From the NCBI GenBank assembly GCA_000146855.1, contig GL405246.1, positions 219,553 to 283,552 of the forward strand: DNA of 64,000 nt, written 5' to 3'. This stretch comes from [Eubacterium] yurii subsp. margaretiae ATCC 43715 (GTDB lineage: Bacteria; Bacillota; Clostridia; Peptostreptococcales; Filifactoraceae). The notes under the pieces are model-generated. The model was not told the DNA's origin and made no database searches. It saw nothing but the letters and a program-made list of their open reading frames with translations. The position numbers were made by a program, and so were the translations under genes. Positions 28,833 to 38,750 of the stretch are shown piece by piece. Within the stretch, counting starts at the first letter, position 1. Each line of letters starts with the position of its first letter.

Positions 28833-29912
28833 ATGAAGTTGATAGTTTGCGGCGGAGGAACCGGAGGTCATATATATCCGGCACTTGCCATAGCCGATTA
28901 TTTCAAAACTAAGGATGAGAGCACCGAGGTTCTATACATCGGTGGTAAAAACGGAATAGAAAATAAGATAGTGCCAAATTACGGATACAGATTTGAAACT
29001 ATAGATATCAAGGGCTTCCAAAGAAAAATCAGCTTAGAAAATATGAAAAGAGCCTTTAAATCTCTACTCACTATGGCTAAGATGAGGAGTATAATAAAAA
29101 GAGAAAAACCTGACCTTGTAATAGGTACAGGAGGTTATGTCTGCGGTCCGGTGGTCTATATGGCTTCCTTGATGAAGGTGAAGACAGCAATACTGGAGCA
29201 AAACGTCTTTATGGGTATGACAAATAAAATCCTTGCGAAAAAGGCGGATTTTATCTTTTACGGCTTTGAGGATTCTTTGAAAAGGTATGATTATAAAAAT
29301 GCAAAGGTAAGCGGTAATCCCATTAGGATGAAAGATTTTTCCATGCCTAAGGATGAGGCGAGGAAAAAATTAAATTTTACCCAAGATGAGAGGATAATCC
29401 TTTCGGTTGGAGGCTCAGGAGGCTTTGAAAATCTAAATGACGCAATATTTGATGTGGCAAAGTATTGCAAGGAAAGTGGCTTTAGATTGATACATGTCAG
29501 CGGTGAGCATTATTTCGAACAGTTGAAAACACAAATAAAGGACTTAGATTACGATAAGTTTGAGCTTTTCCCGTATATCAAGGATATAGCACCTTATGTA
29601 TGCGCATCAGACCTTGTGATATGTTCAGCAGGTGCAGGTACAATCTCTGAGGTGACCTTTGCAGCTAAGCCTATGATAGTCTTACCTAAGGCATATACTG
29701 CGGAAAATCATCAAGAGTACAATGCCAAGATGATTCAAGCTAATAACGCTGGATTTTATATCAAAGAAGATGAGCTTAACTCTGAATTATTGATTGAAAA
29801 AATTAAAGAAGTATTTGAAAAAGGTGATATCTCTTTGATGTCCCAAAATAGCAAAAACTTATACAAACAAAACTCATGTGAAGTGATTTACGATACGATA
29901 ATGAGCAAATAA
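28833..29912 (+). CDS. murG: UDP-GlcNAc:lipid I N-acetylglucosaminyltransferase
   Basis: Makes lipid II from lipid I on the inner membrane face. The 359-residue GT-B protein has CGGGTGGHIYPALAIADYF at the start, VIGTGGYVCGPVVYMA, the second-domain SVGGSGGFENLN, and the donor-site CSAGAGTISEVTFAAKPMIVLPKA. RBS AAGGGG is present. It lies 239 bases after ftsW and 13 before divIB. murC/murB and ftsA, common in this cluster, are missing. Confidence 0.97.
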   Translation: MKLIVCGGGTGGHIYPALAIADYFKTKDESTEVLYIGGKNGIENKIVPNYGYRFETIDIKGFQRKISLENMKRAFKSLLTMAKMRSIIKREKPDLVIGTGGYVCGPVVYMASLMKVKTAILEQNVFMGMTNKILAKKADFIFYGFEDSLKRYDYKNAKVSGNPIRMKDFSMPKDEARKKLNFTQDERIILSVGGSGGFENLNDAIFDVAKYCKESGFRLIHVSGEHYFEQLKTQIKDLDYDKFELFPYIKDIAPYVCASDLVICSAGAGTISEVTFAAKPMIVLPKAYTAENHQEYNAKMIQANNAGFYIKEDELNSELLIEKIKEVFEKGDISLMSQNSKNLYKQNSCEVIYDTIMSK

Positions 29913-29925
29913 AAAGGTAGAAAGC

Positions 29926-30645
29926 ATGAAAAAAAAACTTTCTTTACAAATTAAAATAGCACTTTTCATATTGGCTGTAATTATATATGTGTATTTTTTC
30001 TCTGGAAATTTTTGCGTAAATAAGATAACCATCTTAGGTCAGTCTAGTTTTCCAAAGGATAAGATACTTGCTCTTGCCAAGATAGATATGAAAAAAAATA
30101 TATATTTGATTAACACAACTCAGATTAAAAAAAATCTTGAAAAGGAAAATTACATCAAATCAGCCATAGTCAAGAGGAAGTTTCCTAGGGAAATAACCAT
30201 ACTTATACATGAGCGCATACCTGTTGCCAGTATACCGGCACCGGGGGGCTATGTCATCATAGACGAGAATGCCACGGCTATCAGCATAGTGCAGGACGAG
30301 TTAAAGATTAAAAAACCTGTGATAAACGGTATACAGATAAAGGATATAAAACTCCAAGATGTAATACATGTAAAAAATCAGAATGAGCTTGAAAATATTT
30401 TGAAGATAATAAAATATATATCATCATTGAATTTGCTTGATAATATATCCTATGTAGATTTGGCAAAATTGGACGATATATCTATGACTACTAAGTCCGG
30501 TGTAACAGTGCGATTTGGAAGTATGAAAAACATAGAGTACAAGGCTAAACTCTTAAATCAAATACTGATAAATCTTTCTACAAAGGGAAAGACAAGCGGT
30601 ACCTTGGATATGAGGTTTAATACCGATCCTGTTTTTTATGAATAA
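29926..30645 (+). CDS. divIB: Cell division protein DivIB/FtsQ
   Basis: A bitopic divisome protein of 239 residues: a short basic cytoplasmic start (MKKKLSLQIK), one membrane helix (about 9-27), a POTRA domain opening FCVNKITILGQSSFPKDKIL, and a beta-domain with EITILIHERIPVASIPA and GVTVRFGSMKNIEYKAKLLNQIL. It recruits and stabilises FtsL/DivIC and regulates FtsW-PBP. The order ftsW-murG-divIB-ftsZ supports the assignment. RBS is modest (AAAGGTAG). Confidence 0.92.
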   Translation: MKKKLSLQIKIALFILAVIIYVYFFSGNFCVNKITILGQSSFPKDKILALAKIDMKKNIYLINTTQIKKNLEKENYIKSAIVKRKFPREITILIHERIPVASIPAPGGYVIIDENATAISIVQDELKIKKPVINGIQIKDIKLQDVIHVKNQNELENILKIIKYISSLNLLDNISYVDLAKLDDISMTTKSGVTVRFGSMKNIEYKAKLLNQILINLSTKGKTSGTLDMRFNTDPVFYE

Positions 30646-31097
30646 TATCAGTTTTTAAGCTATAAATATTTTGATTTCTTTACTTTCCAAATATAATAAA
30701 AATACTTAGCTAAGATGATTGGCATATAGTGAACATGACTATATACGACATTTTAAAAAATTATTGTGTTTGAAACCCACTAAGTTTATTTTATTAAGGA
30801 TAAGATTTAGATAAGACTTACCATGAGTTGTAAGATGTTTTTATTAAATTTTATGACTAAGTCAAACAAGTTCACTAAAAAATATAAATAATAAAGTTTA
30901 AATTAGGTAAATTCGGATAAAATATTTCAAAATAATTACAAAAATGGATAAAAATCAAAAAGACTTTAAAATAATATTTACAATTTAACAAAAATGTATT
31001 AAAATTAATGTTTAGAAGAAATAGTAAGTGTTAGTTTTTAAGTAGGTAGTGAATGTCCAAAATTTACTGTAAGGAAAAAGTTAGGCTGGAGGACAAG
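30646..31097. other. Upstream region of ftsZ
   Basis: About 450 AT-rich bases between divIB and ftsZ. No ftsA-like gene, terminator, or clear promoter can be pointed out. A 15-codon frame extension of ftsZ (ATG 31053) lies at its end but has no ribosome binding site. Confidence 0.4.
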
Positions 31098-32291
31098 ATG
31101 AAGTATGAATCAGTAATTAGTAATGCCGACAGAAGATTAGTTATAATAGGTGTAGGCGGAGCAGGCGGCAACGCTGTAAACAGAATGGTGGAAGATGGAG
31201 TTGACGGAGTAGAATACATCTCTGCTAATACTGATAACCAAGCGTTAAACAGCTCTTTGGCGGATAATAAGATACAACTTGGAGAAAAATTGACAGGTGG
31301 TACAGGTGCAGGGGCAAGACCTGATATAGGAAGAAAATCTGCTGAAGAAAGTTATGACAAGATAAAAGAAGAAATACAAGGCACAGACATGCTGTTTATT
31401 GCAGCAGGTATGGGTGGTGGAACAGGCACAGGAGCCGCACCGATAATTGCGCAGATAGGAAAAGAAATAAATGCCCTTACAGTAGGGATTGTTACCATGC
31501 CTTTCAGATTTGAAGGAGCCAAAAAGAAAGAAGTGGCTGAAAACGGACTTGAAGAGCTTAAGAAGTACCTTGATGCTATAATAGTAATACCTAATGATAA
31601 GATATTGGAAATCTCTCCAAAAGGAACTACACTTAAAGAAGCGTTTGCAAAAGGTAATGAAGTCTTGAAAAAAGGCGTAAAAGGTATAGTTGACATCATA
31701 AAAAAAGAAGGTATGGTCAATATAGACTTTGCCGATGTCAGCACAGTTATAAAAAATGACGGTGTTTGCAATGTATGTCATATGGGCTTTGGCGTTTCAA
31801 AGGGCGAAAATAGAGCTGTAGATTCTGTTAAGATGGCTGTTACTTCTCCATTGCTTGAAACTTCTATAAGAAAGGCTAAGAGAGTGCTTGTAAACATCAC
31901 ATCTACTATGGATTCAGCGACTATAAGCGACCTTGAACTTATAGGAGATTTTATAAACGACACTGTAGGCGAAAATGAAAATTATCAAGCTGAACATAAT
32001 ATAATCGGATATACGTTCTCAGACGAAATGGGAGATGACCTATCAGTAGTTGTTATAGCTACAGGCATCGAAGAGTATCAGAAGGAAGAAGTGCCTAAAA
32101 AATCCGGTAGTAATATGTCTGATAAGATACAAAGACGTTTTCCTGATGATCAAAAGAAAAACATACGTCATTTGTTCGACACTAGCGATATACCAAGTGA
32201 AATTGATGAGATAGAAGAAGTGAAGGCAAAAGATAAAAGAGAGCCTTCGTTAGATATTCCTGACTTTTTGAGAAATAATAAGAAAAGATAG
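31098..32291 (+). CDS. ftsZ: Cell division GTPase FtsZ
   Basis: Tubulin homologue that forms the Z-ring. The 397 residues show LVIIGVGGAGGNAVNRMV, the GTP signature GGGTGTG (about 106-112), the T7 loop NIDFADV, and the C-terminal conserved peptide DIPDFLRNN that binds FtsA/SepF. Because ftsA is not seen, SepF may be the tether here. ATG 31098 is chosen: GGAGG at 31088-31092 precedes it and the homologous N-terminus (MKYES...NADRRLV) starts there; ATG 31053 adds 15 unrelated residues. Confidence 0.97.
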   Translation: MKYESVISNADRRLVIIGVGGAGGNAVNRMVEDGVDGVEYISANTDNQALNSSLADNKIQLGEKLTGGTGAGARPDIGRKSAEESYDKIKEEIQGTDMLFIAAGMGGGTGTGAAPIIAQIGKEINALTVGIVTMPFRFEGAKKKEVAENGLEELKKYLDAIIVIPNDKILEISPKGTTLKEAFAKGNEVLKKGVKGIVDIIKKEGMVNIDFADVSTVIKNDGVCNVCHMGFGVSKGENRAVDSVKMAVTSPLLETSIRKAKRVLVNITSTMDSATISDLELIGDFINDTVGENENYQAEHNIIGYTFSDEMGDDLSVVVIATGIEEYQKEEVPKKSGSNMSDKIQRRFPDDQKKNIRHLFDTSDIPSEIDEIEEVKAKDKREPSLDIPDFLRNNKKR

Positions 32292-32299
32292 GTGATCCT

Positions 32300-32764
32300 A
32301 TGAACTGTCCATATTGCAAGAGTACAAAGATAAGGGTTATGGACTCAAGACATATAGAGGAAGAAAACGCCATAAAGAGAAGGCGTGAATGTGAGGACTG
32401 CAAAAAGAGATTTTCTACGCTTGAAATGGTGCAAGAAGCAAGTATAATGGTGGTGAAAAAAGACGGTCGCCACGACCTTTTTGATAAGGAGAAAATACTG
32501 CGTGGTTTGGTGCGCTCTTGTCAAAAAAGACCTGTGAGCAACAAACAGATGCAAGACATTGCAAACGACATTGAAAAGCAAATCCTAAACTCTATGGACA
32601 GACAGGTAAGCAGTACACAAATAGGAGAGATGGTCATGGCAAAACTTCGTGATTTGGATGAGGTAAGCTATATAAGATTTGCGTCTGTATACAGGGAATT
32701 TAAAGATGTGGACAGCTTTTTTGACGAATTGAACCTGATACTGCAATCCAAGAAAAATGATTAA
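32300..32764 (+). CDS. nrdR: Ribonucleotide reductase repressor NrdR
   Basis: A 154-residue zinc-finger/ATP-cone regulator that senses dATP/ATP and represses nrd operons. The zinc ribbon is CPYCKS...CEDCKKRFSTLE (two CXXC pairs), followed by the ATP cone MVVKKDGRHDLFDKEKILRGL. It lies 8 bases after ftsZ and ends at a terminator. Its likely target, nrdA-nrdB, is about 25 kb away in this window and has an inverted repeat in its upstream region. Confidence 0.97.
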   Translation: MNCPYCKSTKIRVMDSRHIEEENAIKRRRECEDCKKRFSTLEMVQEASIMVVKKDGRHDLFDKEKILRGLVRSCQKRPVSNKQMQDIANDIEKQILNSMDRQVSSTQIGEMVMAKLRDLDEVSYIRFASVYREFKDVDSFFDELNLILQSKKND

Positions 32765-32770
32765 AATCAA

Positions 32771-32799
32771 AACCTAAGATAGTTGTCTTAGGTTTTTTT
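32771..32799 (+). terminator. ftsZ-nrdR terminator
   Basis: AACCTAAGA (32771-32779) and TCTTAGGTT (32786-32794) pair perfectly, followed by seven T. Confidence 0.9.
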
Positions 32800-32896
32800 G
32801 TCGAAAAAATAAGACTGTATAAATTTACTAAATCACTATTATATTATCTAATAATAGGGTATTAAAACTATGTTGTATAAACAATTAATTTATGTG

Positions 32897-33001
32897 ATGC
32901 TAAAAAACGATTAAATAGCCATATAATTGAATTACAAGCAAATTTTTTAAAATCTATATAATTAATAGAGTAATTTGGAATAAATGCTTGCTAGTAATAT
33001 T
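32897..33001 (+). repeat. Diverged interspersed repeat copy
   Basis: ATGCTAAAAAACGATTAAAT followed by AGCCATATAATT matches the left end of the copy at 53915 (ATACTAAAAATTCATTAAAT, AGCCATGCAATT). The right end is worn (GCTAGTAATATT). Confidence 0.5.
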
Positions 33002-33096
33002 ATAAATTTTGAGTTGATACAGTTAATATCTTCAAATGTTTTATTAACTAATAGTATTGTATAGCTAATTAAGATGACTTATATTTGGAGAAAATT

Positions 33097-34422
33097 ATGG
33101 AATTAAAGGCAAAAGACTTTTCTAATAAGATTACCAAAGTAGTTGAAAATTCAATAGCAGATGAGCTTGATATACAAGTTGGCGATATACTTTTGTCCAT
33201 CAATTCCCAAAAGATACAAGACATCATAGAATATCAGTATCTTATCGCCGAAGAGTATATAGAGCTTGAGATACAAACTCTTGACGGTGAGATAGTGATA
33301 TACGAGATAGACAAGGATATAGATGAGGATTTGGGCATAGAATTTGAAAATCCTATTACAAATTCCGTTCAAACCTGTAGAAATAAATGTATATTCTGCT
33401 TTATAGACCAGCTACCCAAAGGTATGAGAAAGACGCTCTACATTAAGGACGATGATTCAAGGCTTTCTTTTTTGCAGGGTAATTTCATCACTATGACCAA
33501 TATGGGCGATGCTGAAATTGACAAGATGATAAAATATCATATATCGCCTGTAAATATCTCAGTTCATACTACAAACCCTACTCTTCGTGTGAAAATGCTC
33601 AAAAACAAGAATGCAGGCGACATACTGGATAAGATGAAAAGGTTGAGCAATGCCAATATCAATATGAATGCTCAGATAGTGCTGATACCCAATGTCAATG
33701 ATAAAGAGGAGCTTGAAAATACTCTAAGTGACTTGGAAAAATTACATCCCAATCTTGAAAGTGTGGCTATTGTACCCATAGGTATCACTAAGTTTCGTGA
33801 CAGACTGGAAAAGGTGGACATATTCGACAAACAAAGCTCAAGGAAATTGATTGATCAGGTACATCAGCTACAAAAGAATTATCTCAAAAAACTCAAGACA
33901 AGATTCGTCTTTTTATCTGATGAATTTTACGTTATGGCAGATATAAAAAGACCTGCTCACAAGGACTACGAGGGTTATAAACAGCTTGAAAACGGCGTGG
34001 GTCTGATGACCAAGCAGGAGTATGAATTTGTTAAAGAGATGAAAAAGGTCAAAGAATACGCTAAAAATAGGGAGATATCCATTGCTACCGGAGTATCAGC
34101 CTATGAATTCATCAAAAAACTCGCAAATGACATTTGCTCCAAGTTTGAAACGCTTAGAGTAAGTGTATATAAGATAGAAAATGAATTTTTTGGCAAGACC
34201 ATAACAGTTGCAGGACTTATTACTGCAACAGACCTGCTCAAGCAGTTAAACGGCAAAAAGCTCGGAGAAGAGTTGCTGATACCCAAGGTCATGCTCAAGT
34301 CAGACGAGGATATCTTTTTGGACTCTATAACACTTGAGGACTTTCAAGAAAGACTTGGTACTAAGGTAAGAGCTGTCGATGTGGACGGACATAGCTTTGT
34401 AAAGAGTATATTGGATATATGA
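33097..34422 (+). CDS. Radical SAM protein with N-terminal PDZ-like and DUF512 domains
   Basis: 441 residues. An N-terminal PDZ-like segment (IADELDIQVGDILLSINSQKI) is followed by a radical-SAM cluster motif CX3CX2C (Cys 94, 98, 101) and a DUF512 C-terminal half with VAIVPIGITKFRD and FVFLSDEFYVMA. Members are found throughout Firmicutes, often beside der; their reaction is not known to me. It stands alone here. ATG 33097 is spaced 6 bases from TTGGAG (33085-33090), which the longer frame would use as its start codon. Confidence 0.9.
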   Translation: MELKAKDFSNKITKVVENSIADELDIQVGDILLSINSQKIQDIIEYQYLIAEEYIELEIQTLDGEIVIYEIDKDIDEDLGIEFENPITNSVQTCRNKCIFCFIDQLPKGMRKTLYIKDDDSRLSFLQGNFITMTNMGDAEIDKMIKYHISPVNISVHTTNPTLRVKMLKNKNAGDILDKMKRLSNANINMNAQIVLIPNVNDKEELENTLSDLEKLHPNLESVAIVPIGITKFRDRLEKVDIFDKQSSRKLIDQVHQLQKNYLKKLKTRFVFLSDEFYVMADIKRPAHKDYEGYKQLENGVGLMTKQEYEFVKEMKKVKEYAKNREISIATGVSAYEFIKKLANDICSKFETLRVSVYKIENEFFGKTITVAGLITATDLLKQLNGKKLGEELLIPKVMLKSDEDIFLDSITLEDFQERLGTKVRAVDVDGHSFVKSILDI

Positions 34423-34799
34423 TTTGTGATAATTGTATATTTAGATTTTGTTACGAATGTGTATTGTCGTATATATTTTTATATAAGTTGAATAATTAAT
34501 TTTTATATTATTTTTATTAAATTTATTAAAATGTATTTTTCTTAATTATTCACTTAATAATTGTCAATAGAGTAATGGGAAACTTTAGTTTTATTCATTG
34601 ATAATATAAGTGTAATTCAAAGATTTAGCATTTATCAAATTAATTACAGATATGTCCATTATCAATCCATGCAAAGTCGTATTCTACCTTTTTTTGAGAT
34701 ATAAATAATGGAAAAATTCAAAAATAAGATAAAAAAATAATCAAAACTGTAATATCAAATCTGTCAAGTAAAGCAACCTGACATATATTAGGAGAAAAA
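34423..34799. other. Gap before the MoxR gene
   Basis: About 375 AT-rich bases. It presumably contains the promoter of the 34800-40737 cluster. No terminator for the DUF512 gene, riboswitch or repeat end is convincing. Confidence 0.4.
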
Positions 34800-35702
34800 A
34801 TGATTGAAAAATTAAGAAATTATGGAATAAGAGAAAGTCTGCTCAAAGATTTGGAGTATTTTACAAACTACTACAAGGTAGATGAAAAGGTGAAAAACAG
34901 AGTAAGTCCTCCAAAGACTTTTTACTATGGTATAGGAGTGTGGGAGCAATGTCTGTACGCACTTTTAAACGGACAAAATATACTGCTCGTAGGTACTAAG
35001 GCAACTGGTAAAAATGTACTTGCAGATAATCTTGCCTATGCTTTTGCAAGACCTAAGTGGACTGTTTCATTCCACAATTTTTTGGATGCAGACGACCTTA
35101 TAGGAGTGGACACTTACAAGGATTCCAAGGTTACATTTAGAAACGGCTCTATCACAAATTGTGCAGTCTATGGAGGCTTTGGTGTACTTGACGAGATAAA
35201 TATGGCAAAAAATGACGCAATCTCAGTTCTGTACTCAGCCCTCGACTACAGGAGAATAATAGATATCTCAGGATATGACAAGATTGATTTGCAGGAGTCC
35301 ACAAGATTTATTGCCACTATGAACTACGGATACTTCGGTACAAAGGAACTTAACGAAGCCTTGGTATCAAGATTTGCAGTTATACAGATGCCTGAAATCA
35401 ATCAGGAAAAAATAGTGGAGATATTAAGAGGCAGTATAGAAGCAGTATCTGATGAAAACTTGGAGCTTTTTGCTCAGATATTTGTAGATTTGCAGGAAAA
35501 GGCGAAAAACGGTCAAATTTCTCCAAAATCTGTAGACCTTAGAGGTATGATTACAGCTATAAATCTTATTAAAAAGGGACTTTCTCCAAAGGATGCTATG
35601 AAGATTTGTATTTCAAACAAGGTATTTGACGAATACGAGAGAAAGATAGTAGAAGACTTGATAAATCTTAAATTGCCGGAAAAATTGAACTTACAGGTGT
35701 GA
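34800..35702 (+). CDS. MoxR/CbbQ-type AAA+ ATPase
   Basis: A 300-residue single AAA+ module. Walker A is GTKATGKN (65-72, Asn in the usual Ser/Thr place, which I recall as normal for this branch), followed by DADDLIGVDTYK, Walker B GVLDEINMA (Asp131/Glu132), sensor 1 ATMNYGY, and RF at the arginine-finger region (ALVSRFAVIQMP). Related CbbQ, NorQ and MoxR proteins pair with a VWA protein to remodel or insert metals into enzymes. The next gene, starting 1 base after this stop, is that VWA partner. Confidence 0.88.
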   Translation: MIEKLRNYGIRESLLKDLEYFTNYYKVDEKVKNRVSPPKTFYYGIGVWEQCLYALLNGQNILLVGTKATGKNVLADNLAYAFARPKWTVSFHNFLDADDLIGVDTYKDSKVTFRNGSITNCAVYGGFGVLDEINMAKNDAISVLYSALDYRRIIDISGYDKIDLQESTRFIATMNYGYFGTKELNEALVSRFAVIQMPEINQEKIVEILRGSIEAVSDENLELFAQIFVDLQEKAKNGQISPKSVDLRGMITAINLIKKGLSPKDAMKICISNKVFDEYERKIVEDLINLKLPEKLNLQV

Positions 35703-35703
35703 G

Positions 35704-37422
35704 ATGAAAAACCTATCATATTTTGATAAAAACAGAATATCCAACATCGTATGGACCATTACAAATAAATATGGCTACGATGTAGACTATAGCCTTATAA
35801 AAGAGGACTACTTTGCCTATGACTTACTGTACAATGCTGTAATCATAGGCAGTTTGTACAATATACTCGATTATAAGATGATACTTGAATTTGTAAATCA
35901 CATAAGGAGCAAGATAAAGAAAAATGATGAAATAATCAATATCTTCTTTATGTGTATAGAGTCTACTTGCGTGACTAAAAATACGGAATTTATAAGCAAT
36001 ATAAAAAATATCAGGGAAAAAAACTATAAGGAAAAAATCAAAAGTTTAAATACAGGTAAGAATAAGGACAGGTTATATAATGTACTGAAAATAGCCTATT
36101 GCAGTAAATATTTAAGTCAAAATCTGCTATATCTCGATAATATCAAGTCGCTTATAGACAGTATTTACGAATTTGAAAAAGTGGAAAACACCATTGAATT
36201 TATAGAAAAATTCAAACTTATCATAAATCTCCACTTTAAATTTGAAGAAGAAACAGCAAAGCAGGAAGACCTAAGCCACAAGCAGTTGACAAAGATAAGT
36301 GAGATAAGAAACAATACTCAGACCATTCAAGAATTTTTTGACAATTATACTTCGTCGGAGTTCAACCCAAACGAGAGTGTAATAGAGAAGAATTTTTCTA
36401 CAGACTCTTCCACTGTGGATGACAAGAGCAAGGAAAAGGAAGTACAGGACGACTTTGAAAAGATATGCCAGTATTATGGTAGGAGCATATACGGCAAGCA
36501 GATGCTCGACATAATAGAGAAAAAATATTCCCACGGTATACACGGCGGATACAAACTGTTTTTTACAGACGGTAATATAGAGGGTATTAAAGAAGACTAC
36601 AGACGCTCCCAGATAATAAACGAGCACGAAAAAAACAGGCTACACTACAATATCAACAGGCAAAGATACGAAAAGTCAATCGAAAAAATAAAATCTCTGA
36701 TTAGACAGAGCATGAAGTTTGAAGAAAAGATGAAGATACGAGCCTTTAGCGGAGATATCAATGCCAAGAAACTATACAGGGCGGAAAAAGTAAGAGACTA
36801 TAAGGTATTTAATAAGGAAAAAAGAAGGGATCAGGCGGAGTTTTTCATAGATATAGTACTTGACTCAAGTGCTTCACTGCTTGACAGACAGGAGAAGCTG
36901 TCTGTAGAATCTTATATAATATCAAGAGCTTTGGAAGAGTTGAAAATCAAAAACAGCGTCACAAGCTTCAACAGTTTCATTGACTATACCGTAATCAAAA
37001 AGCTCAAGACATATGATAATCCGGACAGTGAAAAATGCTTTGAGTATTTTTGCAGCGGAGGAAACAGAGACGGACTGGCGATAGATGTCATAGGCTCAGA
37101 AGAAAAAGACAGCGACTCCAACAATCTCATGATACTTTTTACTGACGCCAGACCATTTGACGTACAGGTAATGCACGCCATAGGTACCAAGGCGAAAAAA
37201 CCCTATCAGGGAGAGATGGCGATAGATGACACCGCAGGTGTGGTAAGAAAGCTCAAACGTAAGAACACCAAGATGTGCATAGTGTTTAGCGGAGCGGAAG
37301 AGGACATCAAGGTGCTGAGATATATGTATGGCTCAGATTTTTTGTATATTGTTGACATAGAGCAGTTTTCTACCAAGGTAGGCAAGTTTATTAGCGATTA
37401 TATAAGTACATTTTATGAATAA
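35704..37422 (+). CDS. VWA-domain protein, partner of the MoxR ATPase
   Basis: 572 residues: a helical N-terminal half of no recognised family, a charged Ser/Asp linker (about 225-255), and a C-terminal von Willebrand A domain with the MIDAS motif DSSAS (about residue 387), the Thr/Asp ligand loops SGGNRDG and FTDARPFD. The arrangement matches CbbO/NorD/CobT-like proteins, which use the metal-bound MIDAS to hold a client for the AAA+ ring. The ATG follows the previous stop by one base (TGAGATG), so the two are co-translated. The client is unknown; the following genes suggest metal or cofactor handling. Confidence 0.85.
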   Translation: MKNLSYFDKNRISNIVWTITNKYGYDVDYSLIKEDYFAYDLLYNAVIIGSLYNILDYKMILEFVNHIRSKIKKNDEIINIFFMCIESTCVTKNTEFISNIKNIREKNYKEKIKSLNTGKNKDRLYNVLKIAYCSKYLSQNLLYLDNIKSLIDSIYEFEKVENTIEFIEKFKLIINLHFKFEEETAKQEDLSHKQLTKISEIRNNTQTIQEFFDNYTSSEFNPNESVIEKNFSTDSSTVDDKSKEKEVQDDFEKICQYYGRSIYGKQMLDIIEKKYSHGIHGGYKLFFTDGNIEGIKEDYRRSQIINEHEKNRLHYNINRQRYEKSIEKIKSLIRQSMKFEEKMKIRAFSGDINAKKLYRAEKVRDYKVFNKEKRRDQAEFFIDIVLDSSASLLDRQEKLSVESYIISRALEELKIKNSVTSFNSFIDYTVIKKLKTYDNPDSEKCFEYFCSGGNRDGLAIDVIGSEEKDSDSNNLMILFTDARPFDVQVMHAIGTKAKKPYQGEMAIDDTAGVVRKLKRKNTKMCIVFSGAEEDIKVLRYMYGSDFLYIVDIEQFSTKVGKFISDYISTFYE

Positions 37423-37563
37423 TTTTATTTTTCAAAAAGTAACCTATGTTACCGATAAATTTTTGAAATCGGGTATAATAAATACAAAGTGACAAACATT
37501 ATTAAAAAACACTTAGTTTAAAATAGGATGTATACAGAGATTGAAAAAATTTGGAGGCAAGAC

Positions 37564-38748
37564 ATGATAAATATTGATGACAAGATATATGATATAGTAC
37601 AACAAGATGAAAATGTGCTTGAGTTTTTAAAGGCAAACGGATTTGAAAATCTTGCCAAACCCAATATGCTAAATATGATGGGTAAGCAGATAAGCCTAAG
37701 AACGGCGCTTAATTCCAAGGGCATCAATGAAAGTCTGTTTTTGGAAAACTTAAATGCATTTTTGCAAAGCAAGGACGAGTTTAATACAGATAAATCTCAG
37801 ATATTCAAAGGATATAATCCTGAAAAGGACGTGGCAATAAAGGGTGTATTGCCTTGTCCTATAAGAGTTCCACTTGCTGACACCATAGACGCATTTATAA
37901 AATCTCAAAAGAGAGATTTCAACATCTTTGCAGACTTGGAGCCTGCAAGCAACGGTATAGACTCCATAGTGCAAGACTTAAGCAGTGATGATTCGAGTAA
38001 GTATCCTGATATTATCACTACAGCAGGTTTTGAATTCTTCTTCGGAGACAGAGTAAAATCTCTAATAGAGCAAAAAATCTATGTCGGAGAAGACAGGGAA
38101 ATAAACAGTGAATTTATCGAAAAAAATGCGGATTTAAAAGATCCTAAGGGCAATTATAATGTCATGGGTATAGTACCTGCAGTATTTATAGTAAATACAA
38201 AACTATTGGAGGGTAGAAAGCCTCCTACTTCTTGGGAAGATTTGCTAAGCGAAGAGTTTGAAGGCAGAGTAAGCATACCTTTTATGGATCTTGACCTATT
38301 CAACGCCATAGTTTTAACTATATACTCAAAATTCGGCATGGATGGTATAAAAAAATTAAAACGCTCATACCACCAAAATCTTCACCCGTCTCAAATGGTA
38401 AAGGCAAATAAAAACGAAGCTATAGTAAGTGTATCACCGTATTTCTTCACTACTATGATACAAGATGACTCCTTGGTCGCAGTATGGCCAACGGACGGAG
38501 CTATAGTAAGCCCTATATTTATGATAAGCAAGTCATACAGAGAGAATGTATCTGCTGTAAACGACTATCTGCACTCAAAGGAAATAGGCGAGATATTTTC
38601 TTTCAACGGTAACTTCCCTTCAACAAATCCTATGATTGACAACAAATTGAGGGATGATCAAAAATATATGTGGATAGGCTGGGATTTTATCTACAATAAC
38701 GATATAGAAAAACTTATTAAAGAATTTACTCAGATGTTCACTTTATAA
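37564..38748 (+). CDS. DUF1858 domain fused to a periplasmic-binding-protein-like domain, cytosolic
   Basis: 394 residues. The first 70 (IYDIVQQDENVLEFLKANGFE...) look like the helical DUF1858 domain. The rest is an extracellular solute-binding fold of the Fe(III)/thiamine/spermidine class, with DIITTAGFEFFFG, GIVPAVFIVNTKLL, PTSWEDLLSEEFEGRVSIP and ASINF-like late strands. No signal peptide, lipobox or membrane helix is present, so it should stay in the cytosol, unlike ordinary binding proteins. ATG 37564 has GGAGG (37553-37557) upstream; the longer frame starts 36 bases earlier without one. Probable role: binding a metal, anion or cofactor for the neighbouring ATPases. Confidence 0.75.
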   Translation: MINIDDKIYDIVQQDENVLEFLKANGFENLAKPNMLNMMGKQISLRTALNSKGINESLFLENLNAFLQSKDEFNTDKSQIFKGYNPEKDVAIKGVLPCPIRVPLADTIDAFIKSQKRDFNIFADLEPASNGIDSIVQDLSSDDSSKYPDIITTAGFEFFFGDRVKSLIEQKIYVGEDREINSEFIEKNADLKDPKGNYNVMGIVPAVFIVNTKLLEGRKPPTSWEDLLSEEFEGRVSIPFMDLDLFNAIVLTIYSKFGMDGIKKLKRSYHQNLHPSQMVKANKNEAIVSVSPYFFTTMIQDDSLVAVWPTDGAIVSPIFMISKSYRENVSAVNDYLHSKEIGEIFSFNGNFPSTNPMIDNKLRDDQKYMWIGWDFIYNNDIEKLIKEFTQMFTL

Positions 38749-38750
38749 AA

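Noticed and set aside
31053-31097. Longer FtsZ N-terminus from ATG 31053
   Set aside because: No ribosome binding site, and the added residues do not resemble FtsZ; GGAGG sits just before ATG 31098.
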